Assembly: GCA_014529385.2 (NCBI GenBank)
Contig: CM043953.1
Location: 112,408,549 to 112,472,548 of the forward strand
DNA: 64,000 nucleotides
DNA from: Adiantum capillus-veneris
Taxonomy: Eukaryota; Streptophyta; Polypodiopsida; Polypodiales; Pteridaceae
Direction of reading: 5' to 3'
Below, in pieces: positions 10,735-22,118 of the stretch. The translations under genes were made by a program, and so were the position numbers. The number at the start of each line of letters is the position of its first letter. Positions within the stretch are counted from its first letter, which is position 1. The notes under the pieces are model-generated. The model was not told the origin of the DNA and did no database searches. It saw only the letters and a program-made list of their open reading frames with translations.

Positions 10735-11583
10735 CCCTTTGTGATTAGTGACCTATCACAAAGTGGAGCTGTCAAGCTTGCTACATTAGCAGGTGAAGAA
10801 GTACCAAATTGGATTTGTGGGTGTCGGTTAAAGAAATATCATTTACCACTAACACAGGATATGCTTCAACAAATCCATCAAGAAAAACAACGGATGAAAG
10901 AGAAATAGAGGGTACAAGAAGAAGCTCAATCATAAGCAAAAGAACTCATTGCAAAAAGACGGCTTCTATGACAACAACAACAATGTGGATCACGGTTGCG
11001 AATAAATGCCATTCGACTAACGGATTTTGATGAAGACACGGTGGAGCCAATAATTGCAGTCAATGTGGGTAGCAATCAAGTTGAATCGACGGCATTGCTT
11101 GATTCTGGAGCTCAAGCAAATTTGATCTCTTACAGATTATACAAACAGCTCAAGCTCAAAGGTCAACTACATCCTACTCCACAAGTGCTGGAAATTATTA
11201 CATCACATTCGCTAAAACCAGTGGGCTAGATTTTATTGCATGTACAAGTACATGAAAATATTTACCCACACAAGTTCTATGTGATTGAGGGCAAAAGCAC
11301 ACAAAACCCTATGTTGTTGGGACAACCTTGGCAAAAAGAGTATAATGTGCAGATAGATTGGAATGCGGATGTAGTCAAAATTCAGCATGCACAAGAACAG
11401 CAGGTCGTAACCTTTTCTCAGCAACCCACGAAGAATCAGCTGGCAGCAATGCAATCACTGGATAAAGAGCCAAAAGGAAGGGTGCCACTAAAAAACAACA
11501 TGATACCCAAGGCTAACAAACAGATAACTGCCAACCATGTTCACTACAAGTATAAAAAGTCATCGACCGCAGTGAAGAGATGA
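10735..11583 (+). pseudogene. Second retropepsin-like domain (PR2) fused after integrase, element A
   Basis: The integrase frame continues through FVISDLSQSGAVKLA, a Gln/Lys/Glu-rich helical spacer with three stops and then an aspartic protease-like domain: ALLDSGAQANLISYRLYKQL (Asp-Ser-Gly at about 11101-11109), a beta-rich middle and MLLGQPWQKEYNVQIDW (about 11310-11365). One TAG (11227-11229) interrupts it. LLDxGAxxNL...LG(Q/R)xW...IDW is also found after the integrase of element B in the same frame relation. A retropepsin normally lies before RT; A has one there too, so this is a second copy. Catalytic DSG is intact. Target unknown. Confidence 0.75.
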
Positions 11584-11880
11584 GAGTTAGCAACACGAGA
11601 AAAACAAGTATGGGTGCGGAAGGATAGAAGTGACATGGCGGGCAAACCACAATACAACAGAAGGACTCAACAGAAGTAGATAGTTCAACCAAAAGCAAGG
11701 GAACAAAACAGATATGGATCCCAAAAAAAATGCTCAGCAACAACTTCAATGCGACTCGCATTTGGATCCCGAAACCAAAACAAAAGGAACTCCCTTCAGT
11801 ACAAGCAACATTGGTACGCAGACACACACAACATACGAAACCGGTAAACCGATTTATGTAGGTTCCAATCAGTAACAAAA
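11584..11880 (+). pseudogene. C-terminal tail with W-x-P-K repeats (A)
   Basis: After PR2 come QVWVRK (about 11611), QIWIPK (about 11709) and RIWIPK (about 11756), the last two in a frame shifted relative to the first. Basic, Gln-rich spacers separate them. Element B has YKWVPK, LRWIPK and QIWVPE in the equivalent tail. The repeats are too similar in spacing and composition to ignore, but I know no function for them. Confidence 0.55.
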
Positions 11881-14800
11881 CAATGACAACCGAGGAAGTA
11901 GCAATACACCTATAAAAACCGGCAAAGCAAAGCTATAAATGGAAAGCAAAAGAGACAAAGTCTACAACCAATTCCGCCATGAAAATTCTTTCCAAGGAGA
12001 CGACTATGTCCATATCGACAGTAGCGGCAAAGCAAGCGCCTTTTGCAAGAAAGACAATCAAACAAAGAGCGGTAGAGTTACAACTTTACTTGCAAAGAAA
12101 ATCTGCCGACCAAATCAACAACAAACAGGAAACCTCGACGATGAATGCCAATAAGCATATTGCTTATACATTCCTTTTGCACATCATTAATTTTTCCATG
12201 CATTGACCGAGTATGCATTATATAGGGCCACATTACATGGCCAAGCATTAACACGAGTTTTCAACCCATGCACGACACATACACCGAGGCGATACCTTGT
12301 CGTCCGGGAGGACTCCGGCTAGGAGGGGGGGAGGCATTCTCAAACGCGGACCCAATGGAAAAGAGAGCAAAAAAAGGGCATGTTTTTTAACTATTTTAAA
12401 GGGTTGCCGTTTGATTGTGAAATTTTCTGAACTAACCCAAGTACATATGCCCTTATACATCATGAATCTACAAGTATATGGGGCCAAACGCCAAATCTAG
12501 TGTGTGTATATAAGTAAAAATAGCCATTTTTGGGGCAAAATATTGGTAAAACGGAGAAATCCGGCCATAAAAATTGCATGTGAGTGTATATAGTGTTTTG
12601 CAGTGATGTTTTTGATTTCCTTTTAATTTTACTAATTTTCGATAGAAAAACTTCAAAAATACAAAAAGCAAGTGAAAAATGGTCGTAATGAAAAACAAAA
12701 ATATGGCGATGATCAGTGACTATAGGACAACCTATGTTACAGTGGGGGTGCAATTATGAGACTGGAGCGGAAAGCATGTTTTGACTAGATTTTGTCCGAA
12801 ACGTCAAATTTCTCGTAAACTGGGAAAATGGAGTCCAAATCAAGAAATTTTTGAGCCTAAACTGCATCTCGCAAGAAGTTGGTAGCACATGTCAAATTTC
12901 ATGAAAAGTGGTTCGGTGACCCCCATTATAAGAAATTTTCACTTCATTTTAAGCTCATTTCCACTATTGACTTTTGAAAGAGAGCTTCTGCCACCTAGAG
13001 CGAACGGGACTTCGAGCAGCTTCTACGATGCGCACGACTACCCGACAGGCTCCAGACATGAGAGGTAGGCTCACCACCTTGAGCTTTTCGTGCATGTTTG
13101 TCGTTTTGTCGCGAAAACTAGTGTAGGGTTCACACAGAAAGCGAGCAGTAGAGACCTACAAGTAGAAGTGACCACATAGCGGCTAACCCAAAAGCAATGA
13201 GACTTCATCGGCGGCTTACCCTAGCATAGGATACCACTTTTGGATGACCAAAGGCAGTAGAAAACCATCGGGAAAAACCCTAATTTCTAGAGCTCCGCAA
13301 GAGGCCACCAAAAGGACAATCGACGGAAAGGCGCCCAAATGCTACCAAAACTCATGGGTAATAGCATCTCCACATGCTCGACGAGTCTATATAGCCCACA
13401 TAGCCAAAAGGTGACCCGAAATGGCACTAACTTCAGAAACAATATCAGACACACAAAACGTCAAATAGCTCTCGTGGCCAAACCGCATGTTCGTTTGCCA
13501 CCAACCTTCACGAGCGGATTTCCTAGACCATCAACAACCAAGTCCTATGGTGGTAGACCACCACAAGTCATCGAAGACATGAAAATGCAACCACAGGTGC
13601 TTCTAGAGCGACAAATTGCCAAGCGAATCTGCTGTAAAACCATATAGCAAGAATCCCTAAGGGATCCGAAGCTATGGGGACCAACATCAAGAAATTTCAT
13701 CGCCGAAAAGCACTCCAAAAGTCAGAAACAGCTCAGAGAATCCACACAAGGAGTTACTTTCTATCTATTTGACTTTTTTGTTGAAATAGGGATTAAAAGG
13801 GACTCAGGGGGACTAAGGACAGGCACTGGTAGTAGTCACCATGAAAATTTCATCAGGAGACATCCTACACGTAGGATGTCTCAAGGCCAATTCTGGGCAC
13901 CAACCCCAACATCTCTCATCACACAAAGTTTCTGAAAGGCCTTTACATGCTAGCCACCAAGTTTCATCACATTTGGACAAAAATTGACCTCATATGCACC
14001 AAAAAACGCAAAGTTAGGGCATAGAGGCAATAATGGGGCATAGACCTACCAAAACTTGTCCAAATCACATGAAACTTGCACAATACATTCATGAGCACAT
14101 TGCCAAGCTATCTGTGTGGTCACATGTAAAAAATGATGAAATAGACATCCTACGCATAGGATGTCTAAATGACATATTTGGCCCCCCAGATTGCATTTTT
14201 CAGTTCGAGATCGCTTTATTACCCCTTCATGAGCTCATATATGAAGTTTCAAGCCATTCCCATCACATTTAGCCCCCAACACATCCAAGATGCAATTTTT
14301 GAGCCCAAAAACACTACAGATGGTTTTACCAACACCAATTCTTGTCCAAATCAAAATCCAAGAGCAGAGCCATGTTCCACATGACAAGAGCTACCCACAG
14401 AACAAATCTCAAGCTATTTTGATGAAAAAGACATCCTACATGTAGGATGTCTCTAGCATTATTTTGACTTACTATGCAAGAAATTTCCTCATGGGAGCCA
14501 TTACCATGGTGCAAGAAGCTCATATACCAACTTTCAACCCATTTGAATATCATTTGCCACCTGTCGGGGACATCCTACCAAATTGTGAGCCTAAAGCCTG
14601 AATCTGCCCAAAAATGCACTTTTTGATGCCCAAACTCAATTCCAATCACATAGCCATGTTGCACAAGCCAAGGACCACCAGCCTGCCAAGTTTCACCAAA
14701 AACTGATGACAAGACATCCTACACGTAGGATGTCTAAATGATAAATTTTGGCCAGAATGATACTGTGAGCACATGCAGGGTTCCGAAGTTTCTTTTAAGT

Positions 14801-14899
14801 TTTATTTTCAATTTTCAAGTCATTTGGATAGTTAGAGCTCAGTTTCTCAGCTAATATTAAAAAAACGCTAACTTTGGACTACTGAGTGCAACAGGATCC
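11881..14899 (+). other. Untranslated region between pol and ORF3 of element A
   Basis: About 3 kb. The first 300 bases may be decayed polyprotein tail (MKILSKETT... frame). The rest has no credible ORF. From about 13800 it contains loosely repeated segments with the palindromes described separately. Nothing resembling a host gene is seen. Confidence 0.6.
13858..14735. repeat. 3' cluster of 22-bp palindromes in element A
   Basis: Four copies of GACATCCTAC-NN-(G/A)TAGGATGTC at 13859-13880, 14144-14165, 14430-14451 and 14713-14734, plus a left half-site at 14569-14578. Spacing is about 285, 286, 139 and 144 bases, suggesting a decayed ~143 or ~285-bp repeat unit. Centres are AC, GC, AT and AC. 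Text around the copies (TTGTCCAAATCA, ATGAAAC, CACCAAGTTTCA-like) is also repetitive. Confidence 0.9.
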
Positions 14900-16230
14900 A
14901 TGGCAGCCGCAAAATCACCTGCAAAGAAGAAGAGAATGACAATAAAAGATTACTTGGAAGAAGTAGAGCCATTTGTCATCCTAGAAGGAACTCTAAATCC
15001 AACCAGCACGTGGATTCAGAAGGATTCGCTAGAGTCAAATGATCTAAAGATCTACCAAGGCGTGTTCAAAGATACTGAAGGAAATGCAATAGAGCTACCC
15101 ATGCTACCTCGGGAGCTCAATGAGTTTATCAGAAGCAAGATGGCAGATTACCTGGAGAAGATAGATATCCATAACTATTTTGAAGCTGTGCCAGCAAGAA
15201 TCGACATCAAAAGAGTGTGGGAATTCGTAACTACAATCAAAGAAGATGGAGTGGCCAGAGTCAATGATCTGCAGGGCAAGCCAGATACTGTGATTGTAAT
15301 CACACAGAGAGTGGTGGAAGCAGCACTAGACCTCTCCAACAAAGGGGGTAGTGTAACCAAAAGAAGAGATGAAGTCAAGGTATACTCTGAAAAGAAGAGA
15401 AACTACACCTTTCAAGATATAGCAAACCCTAAAGTGGCGGTCATGAGCCAGCTCTACAACCAGTACTTCCATATGTGTACAAAGCATCCATAGAAGTACG
15501 GAATGCCGCATGGAGCCATTGCTACCACCTTTACCTGGGAAATGCAGAAGAGCAAGCCAAAGATGATCAATTATGCGGCTTATATCCATGACAACCTGGT
15601 AAAGATGGGCAACAAGAATCCCAGTTACATTCTGCCAGGTTAACTGATAACAAAAGTGGTTTATGGGGCATTGCATGCCAAGGGAAGATGGCCTAACCCT
15701 CCATCACAGAATGACTGGCTAAGGCTCAAAGAAGATAAAGAGGATGAACTGCCCAAAGCACCCAGAGTTGCCACACGATTGAAGCGCCGGTTTGAGACTG
15801 TGCAAGAGGAGCAGCCAGAGTTGAAGAAGAGAAAAAAGGAAATTGTACAAGTGTCTATCAAAGAGAAAAAATCACAGAAAGCGGCACGGCTAGAGCGGCT
15901 AATGGAAAGCTTCAGAGCTGAAAGAGCCCTCAAGGGAGATTTGAGCGAGCTATGGAAGCCATCACTAGAGGCCATGTCGGGTCATCCCAAAGGGTGCACA
16001 GAGATAGGTTTGAATATTACATCAAAAATTTTGAGATCCTGGATGCTACGGTAGAAAACATCCCTAACATCCCATTTACAGAAGAAGAAGTGGACGAAGT
16101 ACGACGGCAGCTGCTAGAAGAGCAGGAAGGCCACTAAAGAGAGCGGAAGACCAAGGCGGACCGGAATTTCAAGAAGAAGCCACCTCCACAAACCCAACAA
16201 AAGGAGGAGCTAGACACATCTGATGAACAA
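14900..16230 (+). pseudogene. ORF3 of element A, N-terminal part, interrupted by element B
   Basis: ATG at 14900 in a good context (CCATGGCAGCC) opens MAAAKSPAKKKRM, a basic start. A 197-codon globular-looking domain follows (WIQKDSLESNDLKIYQGVF, RVVEAALDLSNKG). After a TAG at 15491-15493 the same frame continues (KYGMPHGAIATTFTWEM, NYAAYIHDNLVKMGNKNP, LPGLITKVVYGALHAKGRWP) past a TAA near 15640 to about 15960, then shifts frame to EEEVDEVRRQLLEEQ. It reads directly into 28375 if element B is removed. The middle recalls plant 'putative transposon protein' ORFs found near pol of large elements; that is a weak resemblance. The position is that of an env-like third ORF, but I see no signal peptide or membrane segment. 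Confidence 0.65.
16226..16230. repeat. Target-site duplication of element B, left copy
   Basis: AACAA, identical to 28370-28374 on the other side of the element. Confidence 0.9.
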
Positions 16231-16828
16231 TGTGCGCATTTGCCGCACATGTCGAAGCTAGAAACTTTTCGAGCACCGTGTGCGAGCCACGAAGGCTGCA
16301 AGCACACAACTAGCAGGCCTAGCAAGCTCATAGAGAGCAGGGGTGTGTCACTCACCTCCCTGCGCTTGTCGTCGTGAAGGATTCCTCGCCGCAAAGAAGA
16401 GGGAGCCACCTCCGTACTGTGCTCAACCGCCTCGCCGCCGCAGGTGCCATCGAAATGCTCGATCACACACACACACACACTCTCTCTTCCACTCTCCCTC
16501 AAGCACACACGCACACACACACACACACCTGTGAGCACACAATGGATATGGGGATGGAGATAGGGCAACAACACTCCTTCTATTGCACACTAAGAGAATA
16601 GGTCAATTTTAGATTTAGGTGACTTTTATATGAGCTCGCCCCATTCACATTTGGGCGCCCATGCTTAGCCAACTAACCCTTGCGTGTTCTAGTTAGAGTG
16701 CGCCTCTCATCGGCGATCACTCTACCCTTTTCCTATTGGACCAACAAGCCTGGTGCTTGACTCTACTAAATAAATAATACGGCGTCTGTCGTAGGCGATA
16801 GGGTGTCCGTGAGCCACGAGGGTTAATA
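16231..16828 (-). repeat. 3' LTR of element B
   Basis: Matches 27799-28369 (shared TTTTCGAGCACCGTGTGCGA, GTGTGTCACTCACCTCCCTG and GTGTCCGTGAGCCACGAG). On the minus strand the LTR start TGTTAA has decayed to TATTAA. It includes a (CA)n stretch near 16465-16528. Confidence 0.9.
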
Positions 16829-16829
16829 T

Positions 16830-16843
16830 GCCCCCCTTCTTAA
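16830..16843 (-). other. Polypurine tract of element B
   Basis: On the minus strand AAGAAGGGGGGC, directly before the 3' LTR. Confidence 0.8.
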
Positions 16844-19111
16844 TGTAGATTCCTTCCTCGAAAGCTATTGAGTTGAAGCTTGTTATGTCCATGTTGTAGA
16901 GCATCTAGATTTGAATCTGCAAGGCAAAGTCAGTGTTTCAGCAAGCGGAATTATATGGCTATAAATCATGAGGGGAATGTAAAGTACATGTGGAAATGAG
17001 TAAATGCAAGATTTATGAAATGTTAGACTACCATTAAGGACAAATAAATCGCACTTTGAGTAAATTAATTAATCAAGAGTTTTGGGCTTATGGGTGAGTC
17101 TATCAATTAGTTAGCTATGACTAAGGTTAAAACAACTACTCTAGTACTAGCTACGCTAAGAAGATTATCTAAATGCAAGATTCCCTAATTGTGCTTTTCA
17201 GCTTTGATTAGCCAACTAGCTCTCACAACTGCAAACAAAAGCTTGAAATGTTAACTGTAAGCTTGATGGAAGTCTTTTAAATGTCATTCATTTTTTTCTT
17301 TTTTTCTTTTTTACTTTGATTCACAATCATTTGAGGTGTGTGCTTATTTTGTATGTCCGGGGCTTTTTGCTTCTCAAAGAAAAGTGCCCACACTGGGAAA
17401 CTCTAGGGCTCTAGTACCATAGACAATAAATGTGAGTGAAGTACCAAATCAAGCAAGGATTTCTCTTCGAGCATCAGATTTTTCATTTGTGGCACTTATG
17501 TTTTTGGCTTCCATTTCCTTTGTATTCTCACTAGTGTTTTTGTTGTTTAAGTGAGCAAGCTTCTCTCTGCCTTAAACATTCCTAAGGTCTCAATAACTCA
17601 GATAATTTTATCAGCTAGGCCTAGTGGTCAAGTAATTGAGTTAACCTAAAGTCACGGTCTCCTAATATCAAGGCTCATCCTTAAGATTAAACTCTAGTTC
17701 CATCAACTTAAGCAAAGACAAATTTATACATCTACAATGGCAGATAACAAACATAACTATTGCACTCAAACAAACCATGAAAAATCATCATTAGCAATTA
17801 TACATATCCACCAACATGAATCATGGAAAGTAGTACACCTGGAGGTATGGAGTTGCTCATTTTGTCGAAGCAGATGTCCTCAGCCATGTGGATGGAAATC
17901 TATATAAGTCCTACCTAACACAACCAAAAAACAAGCACTATACCTCTAGGAGGCATGTCAGTGTGAAAAAGTTAAAACTCCTAGAAAAAAAACCAAAAAC
18001 ACAATCCAAACCCCTAGCCTACCTATCTGTCATCCCTTTTAGAATCAAGGAAAGAGGATATTATATAAACCGGGTGGCCACCCTAAGGCTAGGCCTCTAT
18101 CCTCATCATCTAGATAAACGAAATCATTTTCCGTGAGGCCATAGTCTTCCTGGGTCTCTATTATTTCATCTTCATCATCCTCTTGCGCAAGCGTGTTAAT
18201 CAAGAACCTCGCGATGCGTGGATACTCATCTTGTGCAAAAGAATAAGCATGTGCCACCGGAGAAACATTCGCTACTGGGATCACTAGTTATCCATAGACG
18301 TATCAGCCATTCTAACTCCTCAAAATTTCGCTCACGTGCAAGTCTCTCTACCAAATCCCATTCGCAAGAAAGTACAGGGTAGCAGATGTGAAACACTTGA
18401 GAAAAAATAAAAAGGGTACCTTTCATAAAAAATAGAAGCGCATGCCTCTGGTGAACTAGCCATCTCCAAGAATACAGATAGATTTGGTTAGGTCTTTAAA
18501 ACATGAGTTGTTTTTGTGTGCTGCTTGATGTGACATGGTGAATTTAGACTTATGTGTAGGATCTGATAGGGTGCTCTCTCGTTGCTAGTCGCTCTTGCTC
18601 TTTTACTTTTTTCTTTTTTTTTAAAATCTTTTTTTGTTTGTTTGCTAGAATTAGTATAAGCCTTTATATATACATTCCCTAGGATTGCAGATTGAGAGGT
18701 CAGGGAGGAAGGTTGAGAGGGAAGCAAGTGAATGATGGATGTCACAAAACACTCCTCCCTTCCTTGGGTAGATCATACCTTTTGGAATGATGTCGTCACC
18801 TTTTGAAACCAATTGTTCCAAGTTGTTATGGGTGAAGGCTTTAACCAACAGTTTTCGATCGCCCTATGTGTTTCATCTAGTTGGAAGGGTGGTAAGGTAC
18901 TCTCCCATGATTTTATTTGCAACATTGTTGTAGGTGGTGAACCTACAACGGGAGGTGCAAACTCTTTCTTGCTTGTATGGATATGTACAATGGTAGGTGG
19001 TGGTTGTGTCGAAGCTTCTATTTGCGTATAGGAACTACATGAAGAGCAAGAAGCTTCATTTGATTTCCTTGTTCCTGAGCTAGGTGGAACAAATCGTTCT
19101 TTCTTTGGTAC
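16844..19111 (-). other. Region between PR2 tail and 3' LTR of element B
   Basis: About 2.3 kb with stops in all frames apart from two short overlapping minus-strand frames (18045-18284, 18226-18426: acidic AQEDDEDEIIETQEDYG and LVERLARERNFEELEWLIRL), which may be one broken ORF. A pyrimidine-rich run lies near 17285-17315. There is no counterpart of A's coiled-coil ORF3. Confidence 0.5.
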
Positions 19112-19975
19112 TCAAACTAGCTCTAGAGCGGGTGTGTAACATTCCGTGATTTTTTCCTTTCCACGATTTTCAATTTGTTTTGGAGCCATAGGATTGGGTT
19201 TACATGGGCCATGTGACAGGTAAGAGTACAATTTACATTCGGGCACCCAGATTTGATCATTTCCTTCATAGTATCCTTGGGCTTCCAATAGTTGTTTAGG
19301 AATCCAACGCAATGTTTCTTTACATTTCTTGGAGTGAGTGGGACGTTTCTTATGAGGGTTCCATTTTTTAGCATCAGCCATGGTCACTAAAGAAGCTTTA
19401 GGGACCCACTTGTATGTTTTCTTTGTTATATTAGGATGGTTCTTGTGTGTCTCAAGATTTCTTTCAACTACATCAGTTGAAGCTCTAGAGAGTTGGGCTA
19501 TGGGGACGTATGGTTCAACCTCCTGGACATGCAATGTCTTGGGTTTTATTTCCTTAGGCAATATCTCAGGGACTATGGCTTGAGTCGTAGGGATAAGAGT
19601 TGGTTTTTGCGTTGTGACACCCCCAGTCCCCCAATCAATAGTGCATTTGGTGGCTATCATCCACGTGCGTCCTAGGTTTATATTACCCTCCATAGTTCCA
19701 ATAGGCATGACCAAAAAGTCTTGAGCTACAACCCCATTGTCATAACTAACAGAAGTGTGCCAGATTCCAAAAACCGTAGTTTTTTTCTTGTTGACACCCT
19801 TGACCTGGATAATACTCTCAGATAGAGGTGGCTTCCCTAACTGACACCACACCCCATATGATAGCAGATTATATTTAGCACCCATGTCCAATAAGGCGTT
19901 ATATAGCACTTTTCCATAGGCACTATTTAACTCAATAGGGTATCGTAGAGGCGTATCCGAATCCAACCAATCATC
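19112..19975 (-). pseudogene. PR2 retropepsin-like domain and W-x-P-K tail of element B
   Basis: It lies in the same frame as the integrase C-terminus, separated only by a TAG (19976-19978): ...AFHVET-stop-DDWLDSDTPLRYP. The protease-like core is NALLDMGAKYNLLSYGVWCQL ... INLGRTWMIATKCTIDWG, with Met in place of the Ser/Thr of the DS/TG triplet. Plant elements of the Athila type also have non-Ser residues there (DLGAS), so activity cannot be excluded. The tail carries YKWVPK, LRWIPK and QIWVPE with basic spacers. The 284-codon frame is open. Its match to PR2 of element A in position, frame and tail argues for a real polyprotein domain. Confidence 0.75.
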
Positions 19976-21042
19976 CTATGTTTCAACGTGGAATGCATCT
20001 GTAACTCCAAGGTTAGCCCCTCGCTGGCGTCCTATGCGTTGTTGGCGCTCTTTCACCTCAGCTTGAGCTTGTATCTTTTTCAATTCTATTTGAGCCTTGG
20101 CTGTCTTTTTCATATGGATGGCACGTAGCTCCTCTTGGCTTAAAGGATCATAGTATGTTTTAAATTTGATCCCATTGAGGAATCCAATGGTTTCAACTCC
20201 ATCAAGAGTCTCCACACGAATGGTTCCTTGTGGGGTGATCTCACATACTCTATATGGTCCTTTTCCTGCATATTTTAACTTTTTCTTTTCGTTAGGCACT
20301 CCATGCATAAGGACTTTATCACCAACATTGATATCTTTGTTCTTTAGATGATGGTCAAACCATTTCTTCCTCCTATCTTTCTCCACAAGTGCATGTTGTA
20401 CAGCTAATTGCCTCTCTTCATCTAGCCTTTCAAGGATATATAATCGCTCAACTAAAGGTTTACCATCCCAACCTTCTTGAGAAGCTACTCGAAGACTAGG
20501 AATGACAAACTCCCATGGCATAACCGCTTCTTGGCCATACACCATCTTAAACAGTGTGCAATTAATGGCAACTTTGTACGCAGTACGATAAGCCATAAAG
20601 CTGAAGTTAACTTTAAATCCCAATCTGTGCGATGAGCTTCCACCGTTTTGGTCAAGATAGAGATTAAGGTTTTATTGGTGCTCTCAGCTTGGCCATTTGC
20701 TTGCGAATAATAAGGTGTGGACTTATGGTGAGCTATCATGAAGTTAGTAGTGAGTTCTTTGATTACTCCATTTATAAAATGAGTACCATTGTCACTCACA
20801 ATCTCAAAGGGACAACCAAATCTTGTAATAATGTTCTCAAAGAGAAACTTGGCAGTTGATGACCTCCCATCAGCCTTTTGTGTTGCCCTGGCTTCCGTCC
20901 ACTTTGTTACATAGTCAGTGGCAACGATAATATATCGAGATTGAGTGCTACGAGCTGCCGGACTAATTGGGCCTACAAAGTCTAAACCCCATTTTTCAAA
21001 TGGTTGAGTCACTTTAACAAGATGTAAGGGCATCCTATCCTT
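19976..21042 (-). pseudogene. Integrase core and C-terminus of element B
   Basis: The catalytic core has GLDFVGPIS (first Asp near 20980), YIIVATDYVTKWTEA, IVSDNGTHF (second Asp near 20800) and NGQAESTNK (Glu near 20685), all three acidic residues present. A frameshift at about 20485-20620 (LTSALW/AYRTAYK) divides it from the C-terminal part: YGQEAVMPWEFVIPSLRV, LVEKDRRKKWFDHHLKNKDI, VGDKVLM, GKGPYRVCEITPQGTIRVETL. A long Lys/Gln-rich helix (EELRAIHMKKTAKAQIELKK) leads to PR2. No chromodomain. Confidence 0.88.
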
Positions 21043-21549
21043 TCATTGAGTGATCTTGTAACGTTGGCATTCATCACATCCTTTTGCAAAAAGTGATGCA
21101 TCCTTAAATAAGGTTGGCCACCAATAGCCTGATTGCAACACCTTTCTAGTTGGTAGTCCCCCCGAGAAATGTCCTCCGGCTATACCCATGTGGGCTTCTT
21201 GCAGTATGTACAAATACTCATCCTCACAGGCACAAAGTCTCAGAATATCGTCCTTCCCTAGCATATAGAGAGTTCCTACAATGAGAGAGTAAGGTTCACA
21301 TTCTTTTAACAGTTTTCGAGCTATGTTCTTACGAAGCTTTTTGGGTGGAAAATCATTAATTAGAAAGTTCACAATCTTCTCACTCCATTCAGGTATGGTT
21401 TCGACTAGGAATAGAGAAGTATCGGGTAATTCATCATCGACTCCAGTAGGGGCTTCACCATTGGGTATGCGAGACAAATGATCCGCCATGACATGTCTTT
21501 TACCAGGTCTCACCACAATGGTAAAATCAAACTCAAGGAGAATTAGCAA
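21043..21549 (-). pseudogene. RNase H end, linker and integrase zinc domain of element B
   Basis: An open 168-codon stretch: RPGKRHVMADHLSRIPNGEAP ends RNase H, IPEWSEKIVNFL and SLIVGTLYMLGKDDILRLC form the linker, and HMGIAGGH plus CDEC the HHCC zinc finger, ligands intact. The module occurs once here, unlike the tandem pair in element A. A TGA at the right (GCDECQRYKITQ-stop) separates it from the core. Confidence 0.85.
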
Positions 21550-22118
21550 CCATCGTGTAATTCAACAAGGTTTATTTATGAGATAAAACAAGGCTTGATG
21601 ATCAACATAGAAAACAAACGTGTTGGCCAGAAGGTAGTAGCGAAATTTCTTCACTGCATAAATCATACCTAAACCTTCTCGCTCTGTAGTGGTGCAGTTT
21701 CTCTCGGCATCATTCAATGACGACTTGCAAAGCTGATAGGGTAGTCCAATTTATGTTCTCCTAGTTGAGCTAGAGCACACCCAATAGAAAATTTTGATGC
21801 ATCAATATGCACATGGAAAATTACATTCCAATCGGGCACTCGTAGAATAGGAGCGCTAGTCAAGGTCTTTTTCAATGACTCATAAGCATAGTCACACTCC
21901 GCAGTCCAGTGGAACTCAATAAGAAGCTTGTACAAAGGACGAGCTATCTCGGCAAAGTTTAAAATAAACTGTTAGTAATAACCAACATGGCCCATGAATC
22001 TTTGAACTCCCTTATAGTTTGTAGGTGGTGGCAATTCAGCAATGGCTTTAATTTTGCTCTCATCTGTGGAAATCCCATTTTTGGACACTATATGCCCTAA
22101 AATGACTCCATGTTTAGC
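21550..22118 (-). pseudogene. RT connection and RNase H of element B
   Basis: In order: ILGHIVSKNGISTDESKI, FMGHVGYY, PLYKLLIEFHW, FHVHIDASKFSIGCAL (catalytic Asp retained near 21808), YPISFASRHL, TEREGLGMIYAVKKF and DHQALFYLINKP. Stops at several points and a small frame change around 21715 break it. Confidence 0.82.

Noticed and set aside
13858-14735. CRISPR-like array of short repeats
   Set aside because: Repeats are palindromes spaced 140-290 bases apart in a plant retrotransposon, with similar rather than unique spacers and no cas genes.
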